DNA from: Lumbricus rubellus
Lineage: Eukaryota; Annelida; Clitellata; Crassiclitellata; Lumbricidae
Length of the DNA: 64,000 nucleotides
NCBI GenBank assembly: GCA_945859605.1
Contig: OX243811.1
Span: 65,828,804-65,892,803, forward strand
Direction: 5' to 3'
Shown here: piece after piece, positions 18,613-30,391 of the stretch
Position numbering within the stretch: the stretch's first letter is position 1
How the letters are laid out: each line of letters starts with the position of its first letter
Notes under the pieces: model-generated
What the model was told of the DNA's origin: nothing
What the model saw: the letters and a program-made list of their open reading frames with translations, nothing else
Database searches by the model: none
Made by a program: the position numbers and the translations under genes

Positions 18613-20929
18613 ATTTAGTATTCTAGCAACAAATCTGTGAGCCTCTTTGCAGCAATTCACAGGTTCATCCACTGTCAATAAAGACGTCCTATATGCTTAC
18701 CGTTTTCAATGGCCAATTGCAGTAGTTCGATTCTATAGATACGGCAAGTGAAATCTGTGTTCTCTAATTTGCAAGTAACCTTAGCAGATAAGCTTAGTAG
18801 CTATATCATAGCTCAGCCACATCCTTCGCCTGCAATTATACGTCTGCCGACGTTTCTCTACTCTGACAGACTCGAGTTAAGTAGAACGGAACATAATTAC
18901 AGTTTTCGTCAGGAAATCTTCAGGTGTGCAACACTGTGCATGTATGGCCACGGAAATGAAATGTATACGCCACTTCCCCTCTATCAACATGTAGTTTGCA
19001 TTGAAGAGTCGATGACGATCGACGGGTGGATGAGAGGCAGCCAGTGTCACGTTGTGCATCTGCGCAGAAGCGGACATGATTATTCTGCTTTCAACTTAAT
19101 CGACATCACTTGGATATCGTGTTGCATTATTAATGTGACATTAGTTACATTCATCACCAACGTTTTATGCGACGACATTTCCGCAAGTGACTAGCTGTAT
19201 AGTTGCTTCGATTAGGCAATGGCGCCAGTGCAGGGAATGATTGCCTTCCCTGACGTAGACTTATGTGAATAAAAATCTAAGACATTTAAGCTCAATTATT
19301 TAATACTAGCTGGGGTACCCGGCGTTGCCCGGGAAGTTTAGGATTTGTCCCGCTGTCGATTTCCTTACTTCCCACCCTCATTGTCGGTTCCCCATCCCCA
19401 CGCTTCACAACCCACCTCACCCGGCACAGTATATAGGGAAGGTTTGGAGTTAAAAGATTCAAAAACCTCTGGAAATGCATTCCGCTCAAACAGCGAAAAT
19501 TAGGATTTCTCCCTCTGGTCCCCGTGGTGGTAGAGATTCGCCAACCCCTCCACCGGGTGTCCCGTGCCCAGACCGACACAGCAGTGAATGTTTGGAGTGA
19601 AAAGCTCAAAAACCGTGGAAATACATCCCGGTCAAACAGACACACAGAATCTTCTCTTTATTTACGGTATATAAATAAGATTGAATGTAGGGCTTGTAGG
19701 CCTATATAGTTTATGACGCTATAGTTTTGTGATGCTACGGTAATGGTGCTCATGGTTTGGCGTGTATAAATGCAAATGTATACAGGCCTACTCGGATTTT
19801 ACTTATAGCTGCTCATTTTTCAACGAATTGATCGGGTGAGATTCTTTACCACCGCTCGACCGTTTGGATGGACGCCACGCCATTTAAGTCCCCATGAACG
19901 GAACGTGCTAGCTCGAGATTTTGAATCTCTGAAATAAGCCACCTTTGGGAAGCGAACCGCGGCCCGCACGCACTCTTTCACAGATTCGCGTACAGACGCG
20001 TGGCCAGCGCTCTTGCCAATGTTGCTAACTGGGCCCATGCTTGGTTGCTATATAGGGCCTACCGAATTGGCCATCATAGTCTATTGCTGCATCAGTAGGG
20101 CTGGGCCTAGCCTTGATAAAAAAAAAGGCGTTCGACGAACTCTGTCGTACACGGATTAATCGGAATCATCGCAATCCATAGACCTAAGCTTACCTGTTAT
20201 TAGATTTATGAGATTTATGATGTTGATGAGATGAAAGCCAGCGGCTGTCCTGCAGAGATCTAAGAGGAGGATGAAATGACTCGCATAACTTTAGTACCAA
20301 ATAAAAATAAATGTTGATGATTGATCGAATTGAATCAGGAATCGGCAAAAAAGTAGGCCAAAAAAAGTAGGCCAAATATCCGGAATTGAGAATCTGCAGA
20401 AATAGCCTAATGCCGATCGGTCCAACCCTAATGATATAATTATGCCTAATTGCATAATAACAAGAACAGGTTACGAAGATCTTGCGTAGGCAATACTCTA
20501 GCAGTCGATGGCATTTACAGAAATAATGTAGACAACGAGGATTTAGTTGAAGAATTTGAATCAAAGGCTGGAGCTTGATTGTTTCTTTCGGAGCAGACGA
20601 TTTTTGGCGAAGCGCGCGAAGCTGTTCTCACGGGCGTTGTTTGGATGTGAGCTTTACGTAGCCTACCGTATTATAGGAGTAAGACGTCGCATAGTGAAAG
20701 AAGATAAGAATGCACTAAGCCATATTATGCACTAGGTCTACATTTTCGAACAACGTTCCACTTTTCACTGTCTTCTAGCCAACCATTGACTGGTGCTGTG
20801 TTCATTGTGATAATGGTGCTATTATAATAGAGGTTATTAGATTTAAAATTGACTCGCAGGTCTGTCATTTGGACAAATAATATTGGGGTTCTTGATCAAG
20901 TTCTTCGTTTAGCTTCGTGACTCTATGAA
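18613..20929. other. Intergenic between GPCR copies, left part: repeats, no gene recognised
   Basis: A 148-codon plus-strand frame (18748-19194) has no recognisable domain. A dispersed repeat starts at 19306 and extends to about 19690. The rest is AT-rich unique-looking sequence with TAGGCCTA motifs. Confidence 0.5.
19306..19690 (+). repeat. Dispersed repeat beginning CTAGCTGGGGTACCCGGCG
   Basis: It starts with a self-complementary CCCGGCGTTGCCCGGG hairpin. It contains two partial internal copies of a unit with TTTGGAGTNAAAAG followed by TCAAAAACC, and ends in TTCTCTTTATTTACGG and a TATAAATA tail. A truncated relative begins at 14216. The family could not be assigned. Confidence 0.55.
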
Positions 20930-21400
20930 CACATTCCTAAATATGTCTCTTTCGCTGCCTATGCGTGACGTTCTTCACTGGCTTCCTGTTACTCAGCGGC
21001 GTCAGCGCATCTCCTATATAACGAATTGCTGCAATAGTTTGGCGGTACCTATGCTTGATTCCATCCTAATTGTCTGATCTTTGTCGACCTGTCTCTGACC
21101 TCGTAACCCGTCAAGCTCTTCGGCAACGGGAGAGCTTTTACTTTTAGTTCCGAGGGGCTCGCACCTTTATCAAACAGCGCCGAACATTTTGTCGATTGTT
21201 AGTTCCGCAATCTTGAATGACCTCCCATCAGCCTCGCGATAGAAACCTCTGGAGTCTAGACTCTCTAGACTATAGAGGGTAAACTCGCCTGCTTTTTCAA
21301 GTCGCTCAAATCTGACTTTTTCAAAGCTGGGAGCGTCTCTGAGTAGGACTCTTTGAAGATGCGCAATGTAAATTCTTGGAATGAAGGAATGCATGAATCA
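20930..21400 (+). repeat. 5'-truncated LINE tail
   Basis: The plus strand encodes [19 protein letters not shown] and later a degenerate PRGSHLY and FKSLKSDFF. This matches, with frameshifts and stops, the RT C-terminal tail seen intact at 53721-54284 ([20 protein letters not shown]). It ends in a GATGCGCAATGTAAAT-like tail and an AATGAAGGAATGCATGAAT run, like the GCGCTATATAAATG tail of the other copies. Confidence 0.7.
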
Positions 21401-21740
21401 TGTGTAGCTTAGACTAAGGACTGTTTTTCTGAATAATGTTATGTGCCTGCAGTTGTGTATCATTCCGTATAGGCTATAAGCCTACTCTTCGAGAGACATC
21501 AATCGTGTCGTGACAAACGTAATTATCGGCAATGCGCAATATATGATTGACCCATTCTAGGTCTATTTACTAGACCTGTGTTGCTAATGAGCTGGCGATG
21601 TTTCTGTGGAAACCAGTGATGGCCAGGCCTAGTGCAGTCTGTCGATCAGTTCATATTATAATAATTATAGGCTATATGGCGTACAATTACATAGGTCTAT
21701 ACCAAATAAAGCCGTGTTTGTGGCAAATTATAATTACCCT

Positions 21741-21835
21741 ACACATCATTTGCGAAGTTCAATCATAATAATGTAGTAGGCCTACCATACACATCATTTG
21801 CAAAGTCCAATCATAATGTAGTAGGCCTACACGCA
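21741..21835. repeat. Two-copy tandem duplication, about 50 bp
   Basis: ACACATCATTTGCGAAGTTC and ACACATCATTTGCAAAGTCC head two adjacent near-identical units, each ending AATGTAGTAGGCCTAC. Confidence 0.75.
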
Positions 21836-22176
21836 TCATAAGCCTATAATACGCTTTGAAAATCGGGACACTGACAAGTCTGCATTAAAGAAGTATACGC
21901 TAATTAGGTATTTTTAGTTGACTTCATGCTATAGAGAGTTGACATTTATGGATTTTATAACAGTCTGAGTAATGAATGCGTTTATTTAAACTATGCTGCA
22001 CTTCCTGACACTCTTCACTTAGGCCTATACTGCTCGGCAGTGCGTTCTCATCATTAAATCGTCATTAGAATTGTCCAAATTGAACACGAGGGAATCAGTG
22101 ATGTAAACCTACATAAGTACAAAACAAATTAGAACGTGAGTGACGGTGAGTCCAGCTACTTTGAGAATCGATTACT

Positions 22177-25100
22177 TTAATTCACTTGCGTCGTTTTCGG
22201 AACGAGGAAAAACACCGCGTAGACGACCCGAAGGAATAGACAGGCGAGTGTAACGAAAGCATTGAGGACGAGACAGAATCCAAGTATGGCCGGCTGAAGA
22301 TAGAAGTTGGTCTGCGTGAAGTAGGCAGGAATGAAGACGGTCCAGGCGAACAGCGTCGTTGAAACGGAGACGAAGATGTGTGCGGATTCGTTGAAGTTCT
22401 CCGGCAGCTTACGAGTGACGTATCCTAGGACGGTACAGACGACCATCAAGGCGATGTTGTAGCTGAGTGGAATGAGGAAGAGCATGGCGGATTTGTGGCA
22501 GTAGATCTCAACGTAATTTTCGTAGGGTGTCGGCATGTTCAGAGCAACGGAGGAACGACCGAGCAGCTCGGATATCATCACAAGGATTCCCTAAAATCGC
22601 ACAAAAATATGAGTAGAGATCCGTCTGCGAGGCTGTGACAATAATGGTGACACATGGTGTCCCTGTTGGGAGCATCTCAGAACAACTTTTTAAAAATAAA
22701 AACAGTGACCGATATTTTCTTTTTACAATAATCGACGATAATTATGTCTCATGCTTCATTCATTTATTAATTTCATATATTCCTATTGCGCCCCTTTAAG
22801 ACCACCTGCTCAGAAGCGCTCCCGACCCGACCCCGGCTTATAGGAGAACAGTTTTCAGAGTAGGCCTACAACGTGGTCCCTAAGAGTTGTACTTGAAGGC
22901 CTAAGCATTAATATAATAGACGAACGTTGATTTGCTGAATATAACACGTTTTATGTGTTCTCTTGTCGTTATTCTGTAAGGTTGCGACCCCAACAGCTTT
23001 ATTGAGCAGGGCCACCACATTTGTCAATCCACCCTGATAGGCTCATAACATTGTGATCATTGAGGTAGCGACGACGTTTTTGTCGTTTTTGGTAGGAACC
23101 ATGCATGCTTGCATATTACAATTATTATACAGGCCTAAACTCCTGCAGTGTAGGCCAATCGTTAGGTCAAAATGGACTATTTTCATGGCTCTTTAACTCT
23201 TTACCATGACAGTGTGTAATTTTTGCAGTCAATAGAATTGTGACAAGATTTTTACATACCGTAATTTTCCTAAAGGCCGGGAAATAAAATAGACTTTCCT
23301 GTTCCAAGTAAAAGCGCCTCCTAAGCTAGACGAGCCCAACAGGGGTGCATGCATGTGCATACCTGTACAGCTGCCAGTATTGCTGCAAACGCAAACTGCG
23401 CCCATCTTCCAACGAATCGTGGTTTCTTGACGGTCGTTTCTCCTGCGCTGAAGATGCGATACGTGCGAATGTTCTTGACGAGAAGTGGACCGTAGAGGAT
23501 GTTGATTGCTAGGTGGAAGCCAATGTTTCTGGCGACGCACAGTCCCTCTCGCGGCTCTGTTATGAACAGAATCACGGTGACGTTAGCAAGCAGGGTTCCA
23601 GCCAGTATGATCAGACTCAGTTCGATGCTGGTCGCTTTGATCCGACGATGTTTTCGTTTGACGCAATAGACGACAAACACAGCCAGACTGATTGAGCATC
23701 CGATGATAGCCAAAGAGAGCAGAGACAGGGAAAGCGAGTGGCTCATTTGGAGAGAGTTCGGTGTAATTGGGGAACACGTCGCCGGGTTATTGTCATCTGG
23801 CCATGAAAACTGTGGACACGGTTCACAGGATGTGCGGTTTATATTGACGATTTCGTTTGATCGACAGCCAACACAGACCCAGCAACACAACTTATCCTGG
23901 ACAATTGGAAATTCGTTCGTTTCACATGGTTTGCTACAGACTGACTCAACAGCACCTGTCGTGTCATTGGTTGAGATGGAGTGGAAGTTCGTCCAGTCCA
24001 TTTTGCTCAGATTCAGGGTTACGTCATCTGACGAGCTGTTCCTAATTCCAACTCTCACTGGGATTATCGAAGAGCTCTTCATGATGTCCTCACGTCTTTG
24101 CTGTTGGTATTGTCGAATGACGAGGTCTCCAATGAAGTTGCCATCGCTGTCGAACCTGATCCAGTCTGCGGTGCCTTGAAAGGAACTGTTTCTTATGTGC
24201 TGCAGTAAACTTTCACCAGATATACAGTTTCTCAGTTTGGATTTATCACTGTATGCTTCTGGACATTCCTGTTGAATGAGACTGTTCAGAGCGTGGGCAT
24301 AGACGTAGGCAGCATCGAAGGATCTTGCTGCGTTGGGCACTGACCAGTCAATTCCATCGCTTGCCTCACTCAGTGTCTGGTTTGGATTGCAACTTGTGTT
24401 GCGCGTCGAGGAAGTGGATAGGTTGTCCAGTCGGCATCCAAACAGCTCCTGCCACAAGATGGAGAACCATACGTCACGCGGTGCCAGCCAAGGTGACAGT
24501 CTGCCGACGTACTGTTGAATCCCGGGTATGACGACGGACTCGGTGTCCGTATAGATGGCGCCTTCCAACACGTCAGCATACGACTGAGACTGAAGTTCAG
24601 AAATTCCGTCGCCTCCCATGAAGATTACTCTCCTCCCTGTACTGCGCATACGACGTCTTGCGGCGTCAAAGAATCCTCTGAGATGGTTTTCCTGAATGAA
24701 CACCATGACGACCCTTGCAGAGCCAGCACCCGACACCACCTGCCTCGCCGCAGAGTCAAACTCCTCGGCTTTGGAGTCGGATTGGAGCTTGACCGATGCG
24801 GCGATACAGATGCTGCTAAAGCTGCTACGTAGCAGACGATTGATCTGCAGGGCGGCATTTTCGCCGTAGGATCCGTCGGAATAGACGAGCGACACATACG
24901 TCCATCCCATTTCCACAGCGACCTGGAGCAACGTCTGCTCCTGGAAGCGATCTGTGGGAATCAGCCTGGAGAAGTATTCGTAGCGGGACTTGTCGCTCAG
25001 CTCATCGCTGGTTGCAGAGAGGGAGAGAGTGGGTACCTGGAAGACCCCGAAGTAGGGCGCCACGGCCACTGCCATTCGACTGTTGGACAACCCAATGACA

Positions 25101-25531
25101 CCCACTACCCCATCGTCAGTAGAATCATCACGAAGGCATTCGTCGCTGGTGCTGTTCGATTCCTCATCGGATGCTGCTGATGGGTTCGTCATGTAGATGG
25201 ACGCCTCGAGGGCCTTGATCTCGCTGAGACAGTCGTCAAGGGCGATGAATCCGAGACTGATGTTGGGCAGGACGTCTGCCCTGCTGTTGATCTGATCGAC
25301 GGCGTAGAAGAACGCCTCCGCAATGATGACCTCTGACGCTCTGAGGACATCACATTTTCCAACGGATACGTTCGACATCTCGTGGATGCTGACCAGATAT
25401 CCGATGTTGATGTCTCCGCTTCTCTTGTACGAGAAGTTCTCTCGTTGACGCAATCCGGGCAAGACGAGAGCTAGTATCACGATCAGGTCGCCTAGGAAGA
25501 GCACTAATCGCAGAACCACATTCATCGTCAT
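22177..25531 (-). CDS. mGluR-like class C GPCR, copy 2 (two exons, about 860 aa)
   Basis: Exon 1 is 25531-23363 (723 codons), exon 2 is 22590-22177, intron 772 bp, phase 0 after CAG exactly as in copy 1. A hydrophobic N-terminus (VVLRLVLFLGDLIVILALVL) acts as signal peptide; a second ATG lies at 25525. The flytrap domain carries TLSLSATSDELSD, WTYVSLVYSDGSYGE and MGGDGISE. Next come the Cys-rich linker (CCWVCVGCRSNE) and seven membrane segments. Exon 2 is almost identical to exon 2 of copy 1 through TM5-TM7 at both DNA and protein level, while the flytrap domains have diverged clearly. The tail is short. Same orientation, about 3.7 kb upstream of copy 1, so the pair is a tandem duplication. 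Confidence 0.9.
22785..22905 (-). repeat. LINE 3' end fragment
   Basis: Minus-strand copy of the LINE tail: on the plus strand GCGCCCCTTTAAGACCACCT, then CTCAGAAGCGCTCCCGAC and GAGAACAGTTTTCAGAG. It matches 53700-53775 closely. Confidence 0.65.
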
Positions 25532-26838
25532 TTTCGTTGATCTTTCAGCAATAATTCTTCAACGCAGAGTAGCCTAAGGTTATCTGATGGCTTCTCATCA
25601 AATCCTCACATGTTCTGTATCGCATATGCTGTCACACATTTCCTTCTAAGTTCTTGCAAGAGACCAGAATTACTGTATATTTTCGATTTGGAGATCTGAC
25701 TGGATATCAGCTGCTGAAGTTCATTTGCTTTGCCTATCCGTTTCAGAACTTTCAGTATGATCTAAAATCTCCGACTCAGAGAGAGACGATCAGAGCTTAT
25801 GCACAGCAGCTACGTCAAGTCTGCAAAGCCAGGTTGTTTTGGTTCGTTTCTGTGCCAAGTAAGAATCTGAAAGTGGTGAAGCCAAGGAAATGGATACGAG
25901 AAGATAATGAGCATTCTTTGGACAGTGAGTTGGAAGCCACTAAGACTGCACTAAGCAACAGAAAGTTATCTTCACCAAGCAGTAGGACTATGCCCAAATC
26001 CTTATCTTGAAGAAGAAAAAAAAGCAATTCACTTCTCATGCATCACAACAATGTTGCCTATTGCCTAAACATATTGGTCGAAGCGCTTGATAGATTGGAG
26101 AGCAAAACACATTACCAGCAGACATCGTATTTATACAGCAACCGATGATTCTCACCTGTAGCACGTTACATCAGGAAAGCCCGTCAAACTCGCTCTGATC
26201 GGTTAATACGTCTGCTTGCATCGTTGTCGCCAGCCGTCCATTTATGTGAAAGCCAATGCCTCCATTACATCAGATTTGCGCAGAGCATTTGTCATCATTC
26301 GAATCGACCAGCAGCCTTCGATGATTTCAAGGCAAATGGTGTTTAGAGAACATGTACAGCCCAATAATAGTCTACGCTTTTTAGGCCTATTTGATACTTC
26401 AACGGCCACAGCGTAGGCCTGATAAAGCGACTGGGAGACTAATGCAGCTCGTTCATCACTAGTTGTTTGTGTGTATTTGACGTATAGTAGAACCAGAATA
26501 GGCAGTCTGAACAAACCGATGGATATAGGCTACCGTATAGGCTACGTATACGCCTATGTGTATGCATGCACTTATGTAAGCATACACACATAGGCCTACT
26601 GTATTTTTACATGGAGATTGAATGATGGGAATGGCGAATAAGAGAACAAAGAGACAGAGATAAAGAGTGACTTAGACACGACGAATAAACAAAAGGAAAA
26701 GAACAACGCGAACCAATGCACGTCTTCTATCTCTTGTGTCTGTTGATGTGATCTCTCTTCGTCCATTATCTGCTACCCGAGAACAGTTTAGTTCTGTCTC
26801 CAAAGACTGGCTTCCGTAACTCAAGAAACCATATAGGC
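25532..26838. other. Upstream region of GPCR copy 2, no gene recognised
   Basis: A 118-codon plus frame at 25654-26010 has no recognisable domain and starts within the likely promoter area of the GPCR. From about 26535 a sequence repeated at 28257-28378 begins (GTATGCATGCACTTAT, then GGAGATTGAATGAT). Confidence 0.45.
26535..26690. repeat. Direct repeat copy 1 (partner at 28257-28378)
   Basis: TGTGTATGCATGCACTTATG, an inverted AAGCATACACAC, and then ACATGGAGATTGAATGATGG and GCGAATAAGAGAACAAAG. All recur in the same order at 28257-28378, on the other side of the hAT element. Confidence 0.7.
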
Positions 26839-27918
26839 CAGTGCTGTCCAACCTTTTTGGTACCACGGGCCGCAAAAGCAGGATTCTTTAAGCCGAGGGC
26901 CGCAACAGTAAACTCCAAAAGTATATAATTATAGTGACTAAAATGTATTGATAATATATCAACATTGAAATTAGTATTGAAATTTAATATGGAATGATTG
27001 TAATCTATCCATCAATCAAGCTATCAATAGGCCTATATGAAATTTAAATACTGCCGGTTCAAGGCATTCGGAGATGCTCCCGACCCAGGAATTGTCAAAG
27101 AGAAAAGTCTTGAGCAGTTTATGGAAAGAGTTCGACAAGACTAATCCACAGGAATAATAAATAATGAATAGTAGCATGTGGACTACACAGACCACGATTA
27201 TCATGCTTCATAATAGCAGAGCACAAAATGTGTAGACTATGGTGGCTTTTATTCCTGACTTGCAGTCATTTCCGTCGCACAGACACAGTTTGGCGAAGAT
27301 CCACCTTTTGACTGGGGCGAATTTCCATCCTACTGCCCTGGCTTCCATGAAGAAATCTTCGAAGCCACAGCCTCGGTCTAAAGCGCTAGGCTGCTAGCAG
27401 TCACAGTCGTCGAACCGGAGAGCATCGCCATTCGTCGGCCCTGGGTCTCTTATCAGTTGTTTCTTTCTTAGCCTTAGAACTAGAACTCGGCTATCTCTTG
27501 AAGGAATGGTCACCGCCACTGTCTTGCAGTCTTGTTGGAACTCTGTAGCCTACACATCTCAGGGCTCACTAGAAGTGAACGGTTCGGGACAGTTCGCGAG
27601 GTCTGTTTAGTTCAGTACAGTAATGAGTTGTTAAAATCAGAAGTCATGTATCATTCTACAGATAGACTACGGGAACATAACCCCATGAAAAGAAAGAAGA
27701 GATTTAATTCTCGGATTGGTCTACCTGGTAGCATTCTAAATCGACATTTGTCTCAAAACCAATAACAAAAATTAACACTCAAGTCGACCAGTGACTTTAT
27801 CCTTTACTAAGTTTATTTCATTTTACACAAAGGGAAAAATTTAGTGAGCCTTGGCGGGCCACTTGAAATCATCTCGCGGGCCGCATGCGGCCCGCGGGCC
27901 GCACGTTGGACAGCACTG
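26839..27918. mobile_element. Non-autonomous hAT element, 8-bp TSD
   Basis: Perfect 14-bp terminal inverted repeats CAGTGCTGTCCAAC at both ends, CG-rich subterminal blocks (GGGCCGC), and an identical 8-bp target duplication ATATAGGC at 26831-26838 and 27919-27926. It is 1080 bp long with no transposase frame. A LINE-tail-like scrap sits inside near 27060-27120. Confidence 0.9.
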
Positions 27919-28256
27919 ATATAGGCTATCGATTGGCAAAGATCCTTGCACGTTTTCCACACGACTTGACAATTGCATCGCCTTAATATACTATAATGTT
28001 ATAGCATATTATCGACAAAGCAAATGTTTGCAGAAGGAGCCGATAAGAGGAGTTTGTCTGTGCACTGCATGCAGATTATATGGAAATAACGGTCAGGCAG
28101 ATACGATATGCGAGCTCGGTGGTAGAAACACCCACAGACGATTTGCTGTGATTTTTTGCGCTCATATATTTCAATTTTTCACATTAAAGCACATCCCACT
28201 TGTTCTCTCCCTCTCTCAATCCCTTTCTTATCCGACCACTCCCACTATCTGTCGAT

Positions 28257-28378
28257 GGATATACCGTATACGTAGACCTATGTGTAATTGTGTATGCATG
28301 CACTTATATATAAGCATACACACGCTATTATTACATGGAGATTGAATGATTGGCATGGCGAATAAGAGAACAAAGATG
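28257..28378. repeat. Direct repeat copy 2 (partner at 26535-26690)
   Basis: Same order of blocks as copy 1, with small indels. It is followed directly by a simple-sequence tract. Confidence 0.7.
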
Positions 28379-28424
28379 TATGTATGTGTCTGCTTGTGTC
28401 TCTTTTTCTGTGTCTGTCCATGCA

Positions 28425-28565
28425 TCCACCCAACCATCCATCCATCCATCATCTGTGTGTCTGGCAGTCTGCCTGTATCTACCTACCTATACCTATCTAC
28501 ATATCTATCTACCTACCTACCCACCTATCTACCTATCTATCTATCTATCTATCTATATCTAAATA
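28425..28565. repeat. CATC/CTAC/CTAT simple-sequence tract
   Basis: Tetranucleotide array changing from CCAT/CATC to CTAC and CTAT units. Several open frames through it are low-complexity artefacts. Confidence 0.9.
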
Positions 28566-29033
28566 TCTACCTACCCATCGACTTCTCTGTATGTATATAT
28601 ATGTTACGGTCAATGTGTACAATCAGTCATTGTATACAATGACTAACATTTTCAGCCAGTTGACACAATGACTGATTCGGTCAGGCATTGTATACAATGA
28701 CTAAAAAACCATGCAGCGATTTTACACAATGACTGAAAATTTATGGTCCTTATTGTACACTTTGACTGATTGAAGTTAGGAAGTGTGTTGATAATTATTG
28801 TAGTGTCGGCGACGGCGGGTGGGGGAATCTAGGACGATTCATCAGCGATTCATCATTTCTGTAATTTTTTTAAAGATTTAAAAGAAAATCCTCCTCTTTT
28901 TTCGACTGGGCTTGGAACCAGCTTTGGCAGAGTTATTTTCTTTTTTTCATTTTCTTTCAATTTCTTGTATTCTTTTTTCTTTTGTTTATATTTTTTCTTT
29001 TTTTTCTTTTTTGTGTTTTTCTTTTTTTAATGA

Positions 29034-29195
29034 AATTTTAAAATCATAAATGTTAAATAACATCCAAGCAGATACATAATAAGCAGAAACATAACTTTGA
29101 CATTTAAAAATCATAAAAGTTTAATAACATCCAAAGCAGATACATAATAAGCAGAAACATAACTTTGACATTTAAAAATCATAAATGTTTAATAA
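29034..29195. repeat. Two-copy tandem repeat, about 73 bp, inside the long-TIR element
   Basis: Units contain AATAACATCCAAGCAGATAC, TAATAAGCAGAAACATAAC and TTTGACATTTAAAAATCA; the second follows the first directly with small indels. It is preceded by a T-rich tract (28860-29030). Confidence 0.8.
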
Positions 29196-29214
29196 TGTTC
29201 GAGGCAAATTCAAT

Positions 29215-29439
29215 TCAAATTTTATTATCACATGTCAGAGAAGTATGGCATCTGCTGTTGCACTTAACTTTAGCTTTGAAGCATTTGCATCTGTTAGATG
29301 AACATCTATTACCTCCAGAACAGTTACATTTTGTAAAGCCTTGACCACCACATTTCGACTCTAACTGTACTGCCCTACGCAATCCGATATTTGAATCCTC
29401 TGAGACATCGTTGCAATAATTATCAACACACCTCCTCAC
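29215..29439 (-). pseudogene. Cys-rich C-terminal fragment of a transposon-encoded protein
   Basis: About 74 codons. The core GGQGFTKCNCSGGNRC, then NRCKCFKAKVKCNSRCH resembles the Cys-rich tail found after integrase-type transposase domains in several invertebrate elements (from general knowledge of the motif, not a search). It is inside the long-TIR element and lacks any catalytic domain, so it is read as the surviving 3' end of a transposase gene. Confidence 0.55.
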
Positions 29440-29755
29440 ACCGACTCAAGTTCCTATTATTATTCCGCCTAGCCCCACTCGCCGTCGCAGACACTACAAT
29501 AATTATCAACACACCTCCTAACTTGAATCAGTCAAAGTGTACAATAAGGACCATAAATTTTCAGTCATTGTGTAAAATCGCTGGTTTTTTTAGTCATTGT
29601 ATACAATGCCTGACCGAATCAGTCATTGTGTCAACTGGCTGAAAATGTTAGTCATTGTATACAATGACTGATTGTACACATTGACTGTAACATATATACA
29701 TGTACAATTGTACATATATGTATATGTATATAATATACATATGTGTGTATATATA

Positions 29756-30391
29756 CATGGGCGCCGACTCTGCGAGGCCCGTGAGTGCTCAGCACCACCA
29801 GAAATTGGCCATGCGAGGCCCTCCTATGCATGGGCACCACCTGAAATCAGCCGGCAAGATGTGCTTTTAAGATATTTTTTCTCTGTTGGGATTGCTTATC
29901 TATAAAAATCATTCCATCTTTAGTATACTTTTTTAAAATCTCAGTTTACCTTACAATTTCTCCAGTTTTTCCCCATCTGGTATATTCTGAACTCCATTGG
30001 TCCTAAGCCGATCAGCGAATGCGAGGAAACCCCGATATCCTGCTTATTCGATCCGCTTCCGTCATTTTTTATATTACGGACGAAGGCGACGATTTGAATG
30101 ACATTGTTTTTTAGGCCTATATTGTATATATGCTCAATAGTGTTCTTCAGTGCATGCTCGAGAGTCACCTCCCAGCATCATAAAAGCGGGATATTGTTTT
30201 GTCTGTTGCCCTTCCCTGCTCGGCGCTGTGCTACTCGGCGATCATACTTTGGCCGCGAGTTCGTCCCTTAAAACCAGGACCAAGTCTCGATCCGCCTATG
30301 CCCTGGTATGTGAACAGTGATGATTTCAAATTAAGCATATTTTCCTATTCTTTTGGGCACCCCCGCTCTTCGGGTCAACTCGGCGCCTATG
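29756..30391. mobile_element. hAT-like MITE
   Basis: Terminal inverted repeats CATGGGCGCCGACT and CATAGGCGCCGAGT with TATATATA on both sides (29748-29755 and 30392-30399). The flanks are TA microsatellite, which weakens the target-duplication evidence. No transposase is seen. Confidence 0.55.

Larger units (their letters stand above)
28602..29692. mobile_element. DNA transposon with about 220-bp TIRs, possibly Ginger2/TDD-like
   Basis: The left arm (28602-28824) and right arm (29472-29692) are near-perfect inverted copies starting TGTTAC(G/A)GTCAATGTG. Each arm carries several copies of a palindromic block, CAGTCATTGTATACAATGAC. Four-base TATA flanks both ends (28598-28601 and 29693-29696), though in TA-rich sequence. 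A Cys-rich ORF lies inside. TGT... termini and a 4-bp TSD are consistent with the Ginger group, but no integrase domain is present, so the class is tentative. Confidence 0.7.

Noticed and set aside
18748..19194. 148-codon plus-strand ORF upstream of GPCR copy 1
   Set aside because: No domain, signal peptide or splice context; AT-rich sequence where a frame of this length can arise by chance.
25654..26010. 118-codon plus-strand ORF upstream of GPCR copy 2
   Set aside because: No recognisable family and it overlaps the probable promoter region of the GPCR; kept only as a note.
28346..28671. 95-98-codon ORFs rich in Tyr/Ser/Leu
   Set aside because: They translate CTAC/CTAT tetranucleotide repeats.
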